Source: Armatimonadota bacterium | Lineage (GTDB): Bacteria > Armatimonadota > Fimbriimonadia > Fimbriimonadales > Fimbriimonadaceae | Assembly (NCBI GenBank): GCA_003516955.1 | Contig: DPBN01000140.1 | Coordinates: 1 to 6,523, forward strand | DNA length: 6,523 bases | Direction of reading: 5' to 3' | Shown here: positions 1 to 5,492 of the stretch, one piece after another | How positions within the stretch are numbered: the stretch's first letter is position 1 | How the letters are laid out: each line of letters starts with the position of its first letter | Made by a program: the position numbers and the translations under genes | Notes under the pieces: generated by a model | Seen by the model: only the letters and a program-made list of their open reading frames with translations | Told to the model about the DNA's origin: nothing | Database searches by the model: none

Positions 1-2109
1 CAGCGGCGAGGCCGAGGGCTTGCCCTGGGTCAGGAGGCGGGTCTTGGCGCCGGGCCGGAGCGCGGTGGCGGTGCGCAGCGGGTTCGGGAATCCGCCGGCG
101 AGCGTCCACGCGTCGGCGGCAGCCGGGAATCGGTGCCAAGCCTTCGGCTCGACCTCGAGCACGGTTCGGAGGGTGGCCGGAGGAACGAGCCCCTGCCGGA
201 ACAGCAGCGCGGCCGCAGGATAGAACGCCATCTTGGCCGGGTTGGTGCCGTGCGCGAACCAGCCTTGGATCGCGTCGTTGGGTTGGCCGGAGACCGTGAC
301 CCCGTAGTCGAACGGATAGAGCGCGTGCCAGCCGTGGAAGGCGGCGAACGAGCTGAGCAGCGGCATCTGCTCGGCCTGGGCGTCGAGCGGCGCGCAGTGG
401 TTGTACTCGCTGATCGTGTACGGCTTGCCATCGATCCGCCACTGCGCCAGGTTGCCCAGCTCGCCGGCGCCGGTAGCCATCAGGTCGGTCATCGGCCTGT
501 TCTGGATGCTCCACTTGGCGAGGTCCCAAGCACGCTCGTAGAACACGGGGTGCTGGTAGTAGGCGTGGTTGTCCGCGACCTCCATGGAGGCTTCGCGGTA
601 GGGGCCGACCAAGCCGCCGTAGTTGATCTGAGTGGTCAGGATGGTGCAGCGGAGGCCGATCTCCTTGCGCAGGAAGCCCCGCATGGTCTCCGCATAGTCC
701 CGCTCGGTGTCGGCCAGGAAGTCGATCCAGTCGTTCCACTTGGCCTCGGTGCCGGAGCCGGGCAGGTCGATCCGTCCGAAGGCCGCGTCCTGCGGCAGAC
801 CGCCTCCCTGCACGCCGGGCTGAAGGGCCACGTCGGCGATCTCCACCGTGCCGGTCGAACCCCCGAGGATGAACGCTACCCGGGCGTGCTTGGGAACGGT
901 GTTGCGGACGGTGAACGCGAACTCGTAGCTGCGCCACTCGGGTCCCAGACTGATTTTCTCCCCCAGGCCGACCAGCCGCCAGTTGGACTGGTCAAGGTTG
1001 ACCGTGAGGCGGGCGTCGCGCGGGCGGTCGGCCTTGGCGCGGAACCGGAGCGTGTAGGGTCGGCCCTCCTTCAGGTCGAGGCCGGCCAGGTGCACCTGGA
1101 CGTGCCAGTCCGGGCCGGGGTTGGAGCCGATGCGCACCGTGATGGCCGGGGCGACATCGGGTGCGGCGGCGGCGCCCGGGCGGAACTCCACGTTCCCGTT
1201 GCTCTGGTTCTCCGTGGTCCAGCGGCTCGCCGAGGTGGTGAGCGACGGGCCGAGCCGCGTCGATCCCGCCCCCCACGCGCGGCGCAGCGCGTCGATCCGG
1301 CCGTACTTGGCGCGCAGCCAGCGGTTCCAGAGGGCCTTCAGCTCGCCCGAGAACGGCTCGGGCAGGGTGTTCAGGCCCCGCCCGAGGCCCTCCCACACGT
1401 GGCCGACCAGCGTGTTCTCGTTGTTGATCTCCACGACCATCAGCGCGGGATCGTCGGCGTAGCGCAGGCCTGTGTGCAAGTTCTTGCGCGCCAGCAGCTT
1501 TCGGGCGTAGTCCTGCTGGAGGCGGATCATCTTGGCGTCGAACATGTCGACGCGCTTCTGGAAGTCGAAGGGGATCTGCCGCACCGACTCCGGCAGGCCC
1601 ATCTCGGGGATGTACTCCCGCGACGTCTGCAGGTTGATGTTCCAGTAGATGCCGCGCCGTTTGAGGGCCGCCAGCAGGTAGTCGAAGCGGTCCAGCTGGG
1701 CGGGGTCGATCTCGAGGAACTTGCGGCCCGGCTTCCACAGCCCCGGCTCGACCCAGCCAGCGTGAAGGTGGTGGATTCGAACGAGGTTCACTCCCATCTT
1801 GGCGAGGTGCGCGGCCAAGCGGTCCGCGTCCGCCTTGGTTGGGAAGCACTGCGGCCCGGTGATGTTGGTCGCCAGGAAGCGCACGGGCCTGCGGGCGGGG
1901 TCCTTCTCGGCGAAGAAGCGGCCATTGCGGACGACGATGCGGCCGAGTTTGCCGGCAGGCTGATGGTTCAGGAACGACACGTCGGTGGCGGTCTTCGAGG
2001 CGTCGTCCCAAGGGATGACGAACGGGAACCAGTCCGACTGGTCGGCGCCGGCGCTCGCCTGCGCGACGACCAGCGTTCCGGCTGCGATGATCCAGGTTCT
2101 TGCGTTCAC
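1..2109 (-). CDS. Secreted GH5-like (clan GH-A) glycoside hydrolase with an internal CBM4/9-like domain, C-terminus cut by window edge
   Basis: The frame is open without a stop from a GTG at 2109 to the left window edge, giving 703 residues. That start is chosen because it gives a clean signal peptide: Arg4, hydrophobic stretch WIIAAGTLVVA (residues 6-16), then AQASAGA before Asp23. The protein should therefore be exported. A TIM-barrel hydrolase follows. VNLVRIHHLHAGW (107-119) looks like an early strand, and MVVEINNEN (224-232) offers Glu231 as acid/base after Asn230. LWNRWLRAKYG (260-270) is a helix typical of GH5/GH42-like enzymes. TISEYN (565-570) offers Glu568 as nucleophile, and GWHALYPFDYG (593-603) fits strand 8. 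Residues about 320-430 resemble a CBM4/9 beta-sandwich (DWHVQVHLAGLDLKEG, then EWRSYEFAF) inserted in the barrel. The usual GH5 NEP is NEN here. Substrate is unknown; a beta-glycan is likely. Residues after about 640 begin a further region that is cut off. The gene lies 46 nt downstream of speE and may be co-transcribed with it. Family assignment rests on motifs recalled, without a search. Confidence 0.8.
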   Translation of the reverse strand, partial: MNARTWIIAAGTLVVAQASAGADQSDWFPFVIPWDDASKTATDVSFLNHQPAGKLGRIVVRNGRFFAEKDPARRPVRFLATNITGPQCFPTKADADRLAAHLAKMGVNLVRIHHLHAGWVEPGLWKPGRKFLEIDPAQLDRFDYLLAALKRRGIYWNINLQTSREYIPEMGLPESVRQIPFDFQKRVDMFDAKMIRLQQDYARKLLARKNLHTGLRYADDPALMVVEINNENTLVGHVWEGLGRGLNTLPEPFSGELKALWNRWLRAKYGRIDALRRAWGAGSTRLGPSLTTSASRWTTENQSNGNVEFRPGAAAAPDVAPAITVRIGSNPGPDWHVQVHLAGLDLKEGRPYTLRFRAKADRPRDARLTVNLDQSNWRLVGLGEKISLGPEWRSYEFAFTVRNTVPKHARVAFILGGSTGTVEIADVALQPGVQGGGLPQDAAFGRIDLPGSGTEAKWNDWIDFLADTERDYAETMRGFLRKEIGLRCTILTTQINYGGLVGPYREASMEVADNHAYYQHPVFYERAWDLAKWSIQNRPMTDLMATGAGELGNLAQWRIDGKPYTISEYNHCAPLDAQAEQMPLLSSFAAFHGWHALYPFDYGVTVSGQPNDAIQGWFAHGTNPAKMAFYPAAALLFRQGLVPPATLRTVLEVEPKAWHRFPAAADAWTLAGGFPNPLRTATALRPGAKTRLLTQGKPSASPL

Positions 2110-2155
2110 GCGGCCCTGTTTCGACGTCGCGGATGCGGGGTCCTGCCCGGCGGGA

Positions 2156-2989
2156 TCAGAACGGCAGCGCGCTGAACGCGTAGGCCCAAGCCTCGGGCGT
2201 GAGCGCCTTGAGGCCCGCCCCGGCGGCGGACGGCGGCCACGTGCGGCTGGGCTCGGCGCCCTTGCTCCCCCAGCAGAAGGCCGAGAAACCGCCGAAGCTG
2301 GGCACCGCCGCGTGGTAGTGGCCGGACTTCGGAAAGACGCGCTGGAAGATCGTCTCGGTGCTGTGCAGCGCGTACGGGCAGAACACGGGGTTGTCGGCCT
2401 GAGTGACCACGATCCCGCGGTCCGTCAGGAGCCGCAAGAGGTCCGTGTAGAACTCGTCAGTGAACAGCGGCTCGCTGAGCGAGCCCTCCTCGTCCTCGTA
2501 CACGTCGGTGCAGTCGACCACGATCAGGTCGTAGGGTTCGAGGCCGCTCTTGACGAACGGGAACGCGTCGGCGACGTGCACGCGAACGCGGGGGTCGTCG
2601 AACGCGCCGGCGCTCAAGCTCGGAAGGTGCTCGCGGCAGACCTCGATCACCTCGGCGTCGATCTCCACGAGGTCCACGTGGCGGATGGTACGGCAACGGC
2701 AGATCTCGCGCAGCACGCCGCCGTCGCCGCCGCCGACGACCAGCGCCCTCTCGGGACGATCCAGGGAGAGCAGCGGGATCTGCACCAGCGCCTCGTGGTA
2801 GCAGGCCTCGTCCAGCTCCGTCAGCTGGATGTGCCCGTCGAGGAGAAGCAGGCGCCCGAACGGGAGCGTGTCGACGACCTCGATGGTTTGGTGCTTGGAG
2901 CGCCTTCGGTGGACCGTCTTGCCGACGCGAACCCGAAGCTCCAGATGGTTCGCCCGGACGGGGAACTCGAGCGACTCGCCTTGGATCAC
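2156..2989 (-). CDS. speE: Polyamine aminopropyltransferase (spermidine synthase)
   Basis: Cytoplasmic enzyme that transfers an aminopropyl group from decarboxylated S-adenosylmethionine to a polyamine, usually putrescine to give spermidine. It has 277 residues, close to the Bacillus-type enzyme. Visible motifs are the N-terminal beta-domain with QTIEVVDT (34-41), LLLDGHIQLTELDE (48-61) and YHEALV (64-69); the nucleotide-binding GGGDGG (86-91); LVEID (107-111) with the ribose-binding acid; ADAF (140-143); the catalytic Asp159 in VVDCTD; LFTDEFY (175-181); QADNPVF (197-203), close to the Bacillus QTDNPWF; and a C-terminal TPEAWAYAFSALP resembling the usual PEIH...AF.LP ending. The family DSTDP is DCTDV here and is followed by an acidic loop, and the usual TYPGG is SFGGF, so the acceptor amine is uncertain. 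The GTG start at 2989 fits the family's N-terminus. No good Shine-Dalgarno precedes it. No speD or speA/speB lies in the window. The gene is divergent from yicI and upstream of the secreted hydrolase. Confidence 0.93.
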   Translation of the reverse strand: MIQGESLEFPVRANHLELRVRVGKTVHRRRSKHQTIEVVDTLPFGRLLLLDGHIQLTELDEACYHEALVQIPLLSLDRPERALVVGGGDGGVLREICRCRTIRHVDLVEIDAEVIEVCREHLPSLSAGAFDDPRVRVHVADAFPFVKSGLEPYDLIVVDCTDVYEDEEGSLSEPLFTDEFYTDLLRLLTDRGIVVTQADNPVFCPYALHSTETIFQRVFPKSGHYHAAVPSFGGFSAFCWGSKGAEPSRTWPPSAAGAGLKALTPEAWAYAFSALPF

Positions 2990-2997
2990 AAGAATCC

Positions 2998-3003
2998 AGA
3001 CTA
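2998..3003 (-). promoter_or_regulatory. Candidate -10 box of speE (TAGTCT)
   Basis: On the minus strand TAGTCT matches the TANNNT pattern and is followed by 8 nt and the GTG start, so transcription would begin at or next to the start codon. An overlapping TAGGGT (3003-3008) also fits TANNNT. No -35 hexamer is visible at 16-18 nt; that position falls on the palindrome at 3014-3027. The call is weak and rests on position more than on sequence. Confidence 0.3.
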
Positions 3004-3013
3004 CCCTACGAAG

Positions 3014-3027
3014 CCCGGCGCGCCGGG
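3014..3027. repeat. Perfect 14-bp palindrome CCCGGCGCGCCGGG, candidate operator
   Basis: Both halves are exact reverse complements (CCCGGCG / CGCCGGG) centred between 3020 and 3021 in the divergent spacer. It covers the place where a speE -35 box would lie and ends 11 nt before the proposed yicI -35 box, so a bound dimeric regulator could affect both genes. A second, shorter palindrome AGCCGGCT lies at 3032-3039. Palindromes of G and C arise more easily by chance in GC-rich DNA, so the operator role is inference. No regulator gene is present in the window. Confidence 0.35.
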
Positions 3028-3038
3028 GACGAGCCGGC

Positions 3039-3068
3039 TTGCACGGCCCCGCCTCTTCGGCCTAAAGT
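3039..3068 (+). promoter_or_regulatory. Candidate promoter of yicI (TTGCAC, 18 nt, TAAAGT)
   Basis: TAAAGT (3063-3068) matches four of six bases of TATAAT and the TANNNT pattern. TTGCAC (3039-3044) keeps only the TTG of the -35 consensus, at 18-nt spacing. The -10 box ends 6 nt before the ATG at 3075, so the first transcribed base would be about the A of the start codon. This would make the mRNA leaderless and agrees with the absence of a Shine-Dalgarno. Confidence 0.4.
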
Positions 3069-3074
3069 GTTGCC

Positions 3075-5387
3075 ATGAAGTTCACCCAAGGCGAGTGGCT
3101 GATGCGGCCGGGAGTGAAGGTCGCCTACGCGACGGAGATCTGGGACTGGGAGACGCGGGACGGGCAGCTGGACGCCCTGGCGACGACCAAGCCGATCCGC
3201 CACCGCGGCGACACTCTGGACGGGCCGGCGCTGAGGGTCCGGATCGGATCGCCGATGCCGGACGTGCTGTCCGTTCGCGTCGACCACTTCGAGGGCGGGC
3301 CGGACAGGGGGCCTCAGTTCGAGCTGTTCGGCCAGCCGGGGTTCGCGCCGCAGATCGAGCTGGGCGAGGACCGGGCGCGGGTGGCTGCCGGCAAGCTGGA
3401 GGCGCGCCTGGACCGCAAGAGCTGGAGGCTGGAGTTCCTGGGCGAAGGCCGGCCGCTGACGCGCAGCGGCTGGAAGCACCTGGGCTACGCGCAGGTCGAG
3501 GGGCAGGGGGCTTTCCTTCACGAGGGGCTCGGGCTGTCGGTGGGCGAGAGCGTGTACGGCCTGGGTGAGCGGTTCACCGCCTTCGTGAAGAACGGCCAGG
3601 TGGTCGACATCTGGCAGGAGGACGGGGGCACCGGCAGCGAGCACGCCTACAAGAACGTGCCCTTCTACCTGACCGACCGTGGGTACGGCGTGCTGGTGAG
3701 GCACCCGGGCCGCGTGTCGTTCGAGGTGGCGAGCGAGCGCGTCTCGCGCGTTCAGTTCAGCGTTCCGGGCGAGTGGATCGAATACCTGGTGATCTACGGC
3801 CCGACTCCCAAGGAGATTCTGGCCAAGTACACGGCCCTGACCGGCCGCCCCGCGCTGCCGCCGGCCTGGTCGTTCGGCCTGTGGCTGACCACCTCGTTCA
3901 CCACGAGCTACGACGAGGCGACGGTGTCGTCGTTCGTGCAGGGCATGGCGGACCGCGGCATCCCGTTGCACGTGTTCCACTTCGACTGCTTCTGGATGCG
4001 CGGCTTCCGGTGGTGCGACTTCCAGTGGGACCCGGAGGCCTTCCCCGACCCAGAGGGCTTCCTGGGTCGGCTGAAGGGGCGCGGGTTGAGGCTGTGCGCG
4101 TGGATCAACCCCTACATCGCCCAGCGGTCCGATCTGTTCGAGGAGGGCAAGCGCGGAGGTTACCTGCTGCAGAGGCCGGACGGCTCCGTGTGGCAGACCG
4201 ACCAGTGGCAGGCCGGCATGGGCATCGTCGACTTCACCAACCCGGCGGCCCGCGAGTGGTTCGCGAGCCATCTCGAGCGGTTGATGGACCAGGGCATCGA
4301 CTGCTTCAAGACCGACTTCGGCGAGCGCATCCCCACGGACGTCCGGTGGCACGACGGGTCGGATCCGGAGCGGATGCACAACTACTACACCCACCTGTAC
4401 AACCGCACCGTCTTCGAGGCCTTGGAGCGGAAGCGGGGCCGGGGCGAGGCGGTGCTGTTCGCGAGGTCCGGCACCGCAGGCACGCAGCGCTACCCCGTGC
4501 ACTGGGGCGGCGACTGCTGGTCCACGTTCGAGTCGATGGCCGAGACGCTGCGGGGCGGGCTGTCGCTGGCGCTCTCGGGCTACGGGTTCTGGAGCCACGA
4601 CATCGGCGGGTTCGAGGGCAAGCCGCCCGCCGCGGTGTACAAGCGGTGGGTGCAGTTCGGTCTGCTCTCCAGCCACAGCCGGCTGCACGGCAGCAGCTCC
4701 TACCGGGTTCCGTGGGAGATCGACGAGGAGGCGGTGGACGTGCTGCGCTTCTTCGCGCGGCTGAAGTGCCGACTGATGCCGTACCTGTTCGCCAAGGCGG
4801 TGGAGGCGCACCTGAGCGGCGTGCCGGTGCTCCGCCCGATGCTGCTGGAGTTCCCTGAGGACCCGACCTGCCGCCTGCTGGACCGCCAGTACATGCTGGG
4901 CGACGCGCTGCTGGTCGCGCCGGTGTTCCGCGAGGACGGCGAGGTGGAGTACTACCTTCCCGAGGGCTGGTGGACGAGCCTGTTGGACGGGCGCCGGGTG
5001 GAGGGCGGCCGGTGGGTGCGCGAGAAGCACGGCTTCCTCAGCCTGCCCCTGATGGTCCGCGACGGCACGGTGCTGCCCGTCGGAGCCGTGGAGGACCGGC
5101 CCGACTACGACTACGCCCAAGGGCTGACGCTGGAGGTCTACGGGCGCCCGCATGCGGCCACCGTCGAGGTGCCGAACCTGGACGGTTCCACCAGCGTGCT
5201 GGCCTCGGTCTGGCACCGGGACGGCGTCGGGGTGGTGCAGGTGGATCGCCCGCTGGACGGCTGGTCGGTGCTGCTGGTCGGGGTGGAGAGCGCCGAGGAC
5301 GTCGGCGGGGCGGAGGCCGAGACGACGCCCAGGGGCCTCCTCCTGCGGGCCACGCCGGGGTCTCAGCGCATCGTCGCCCGCTGGTAG
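3075..5387 (+). CDS. yicI: Alpha-xylosidase, GH31 family (YicI type)
   Basis: Retaining exo-enzyme that releases alpha-linked xylose from the non-reducing end of xyloglucan oligosaccharides such as isoprimeverose. It lacks a signal peptide and should be cytoplasmic. It has 770 residues against 772 in E. coli YicI and aligns with it nearly throughout with an offset of two in the catalytic region. Layout: N-terminal beta-sandwich (about 1-243), (beta/alpha)8 barrel (about 244-580), C-terminal beta-sandwiches (about 585-770). The nucleophile is Asp414 in FKTDFGERIPTDV, with Lys412 two residues before it. The acid/base is Asp480 in HWGGDCWSTFESM. The xylose-specific pocket is kept: Phe275 in TSFTT and Cys305-Phe306 in FHFDCFWM. 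Other family blocks are WINPYIAQRSDLF, GFWSHDIGGFEG, LLSSHSRLHGSSSYR and DRQYMLGDALLVAPVF. The ATG at 3075 gives MKFTQGEWLMRPG, matching the YicI N-terminus. The gene is divergent from speE, and no xylose transporter or isomerase is in view. A different alpha-glycoside substrate is possible but unlikely given the pocket. Confidence 0.96.
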   Translation: MKFTQGEWLMRPGVKVAYATEIWDWETRDGQLDALATTKPIRHRGDTLDGPALRVRIGSPMPDVLSVRVDHFEGGPDRGPQFELFGQPGFAPQIELGEDRARVAAGKLEARLDRKSWRLEFLGEGRPLTRSGWKHLGYAQVEGQGAFLHEGLGLSVGESVYGLGERFTAFVKNGQVVDIWQEDGGTGSEHAYKNVPFYLTDRGYGVLVRHPGRVSFEVASERVSRVQFSVPGEWIEYLVIYGPTPKEILAKYTALTGRPALPPAWSFGLWLTTSFTTSYDEATVSSFVQGMADRGIPLHVFHFDCFWMRGFRWCDFQWDPEAFPDPEGFLGRLKGRGLRLCAWINPYIAQRSDLFEEGKRGGYLLQRPDGSVWQTDQWQAGMGIVDFTNPAAREWFASHLERLMDQGIDCFKTDFGERIPTDVRWHDGSDPERMHNYYTHLYNRTVFEALERKRGRGEAVLFARSGTAGTQRYPVHWGGDCWSTFESMAETLRGGLSLALSGYGFWSHDIGGFEGKPPAAVYKRWVQFGLLSSHSRLHGSSSYRVPWEIDEEAVDVLRFFARLKCRLMPYLFAKAVEAHLSGVPVLRPMLLEFPEDPTCRLLDRQYMLGDALLVAPVFREDGEVEYYLPEGWWTSLLDGRRVEGGRWVREKHGFLSLPLMVRDGTVLPVGAVEDRPDYDYAQGLTLEVYGRPHAATVEVPNLDGSTSVLASVWHRDGVGVVQVDRPLDGWSVLLVGVESAEDVGGAEAETTPRGLLLRATPGSQRIVARW

Positions 5388-5401
5388 CCCTGTCCGAGGC
5401 A

Positions 5402-5411
5402 GGTTCGAACC
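5402..5411. repeat. 10-bp palindrome GGTTCGAACC downstream of yicI
   Basis: A perfect 10-bp palindrome in the 99-nt spacer, 14 nt after the yicI stop. It has no U-tract after it and the stem is too short to be a convincing terminator. It could be a protein-binding site or chance. The spacer also has CCTGTCCGA twice (5389-5397 and 5465-5473). Confidence 0.25.
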
Positions 5412-5471
5412 GGTGCCAAAGGCCTTGGTCCGTTGCGGCCAAGTGACGCAGACGCCGATCGTTTCCTGTCC

Positions 5472-5492
5472 GACGATGGAGGGACGATGGAG
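5472..5492 (+). repeat. 10-bp direct repeat GACGATGGAG with 11-bp period spanning the transducer start
   Basis: GACGATGGAG occurs at 5472-5481 and again at 5483-5492 with one base between copies. Each copy contains an ATG (5476 and 5487) in a different frame. The second opens the transducer gene. The first opens a 33-codon frame ending at TGA 5575-5577, inside the transducer gene. The GGAGGG of the first copy serves as Shine-Dalgarno for the second ATG. It looks like a small tandem duplication. Confidence 0.75.
5478..5483 (+). promoter_or_regulatory. Shine-Dalgarno GGAGGG of the globin-coupled transducer
   Basis: GGAGGG ends three bases before the ATG at 5487, a short but usable spacing. This is the only strong Shine-Dalgarno before a gene in the window. 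It supports ATG 5487 as the start over the out-of-frame ATG at 5476, which has no comparable purine tract. Confidence 0.65.

Larger units (their letters stand above)
2990..3074. promoter_or_regulatory. Divergent intergenic region between speE and yicI
   Basis: This 85-nt spacer separates two genes transcribed away from each other, so it must carry at least two promoters unless transcription enters from outside. It holds a perfect 14-bp palindrome, weak -35/-10 candidates for yicI and a -10 candidate for speE, each listed separately. Neither start codon has a purine-rich Shine-Dalgarno at normal spacing. Assignment as regulatory follows from gene orientation; the individual sites are predictions by eye. 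Confidence 0.7.

Noticed and set aside
992..2011. Minus-strand frame of 339 codons inside the hydrolase gene
   Set aside because: It is the hydrolase gene read in another frame. It gives Arg/Pro-rich sequence without motifs, while the frame from 2109 is open throughout and gives the hydrolase motifs.
2110..2155. CGACGTCG palindrome (2122-2129) between speE and the hydrolase gene
   Set aside because: Eight base pairs in GC-rich DNA is within chance expectation and no promoter or terminator elements accompany it.
133..2175. Open plus-strand frame of 680 codons opposite the glycoside hydrolase gene
   Set aside because: It is an antisense shadow of GC-rich coding DNA. The opposite strand encodes a signal peptide and recognisable hydrolase motifs, while this frame reads as low-complexity Val/Leu/Arg/Gly with no family motif.
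5395..5420. tRNA-like GGTTCGAACC resembling a T-loop followed by GGTGCCA
   Set aside because: The five-base T-stem does not pair, and no acceptor, D or anticodon stems are found upstream, which is yicI coding sequence.
5454..5461. GCCGATCG, similar to the flagellar sigma-28 -10 element GCCGATAA
   Set aside because: No TAAAGTTT-like -35 lies at the required spacing, and half-sites of this type arise easily by chance in GC-rich DNA.
5388..5486. Possible terminator after yicI (CCTG/CAGG and CCAA/TTGG stems)
   Set aside because: The stems are only four base pairs and no T-run follows.
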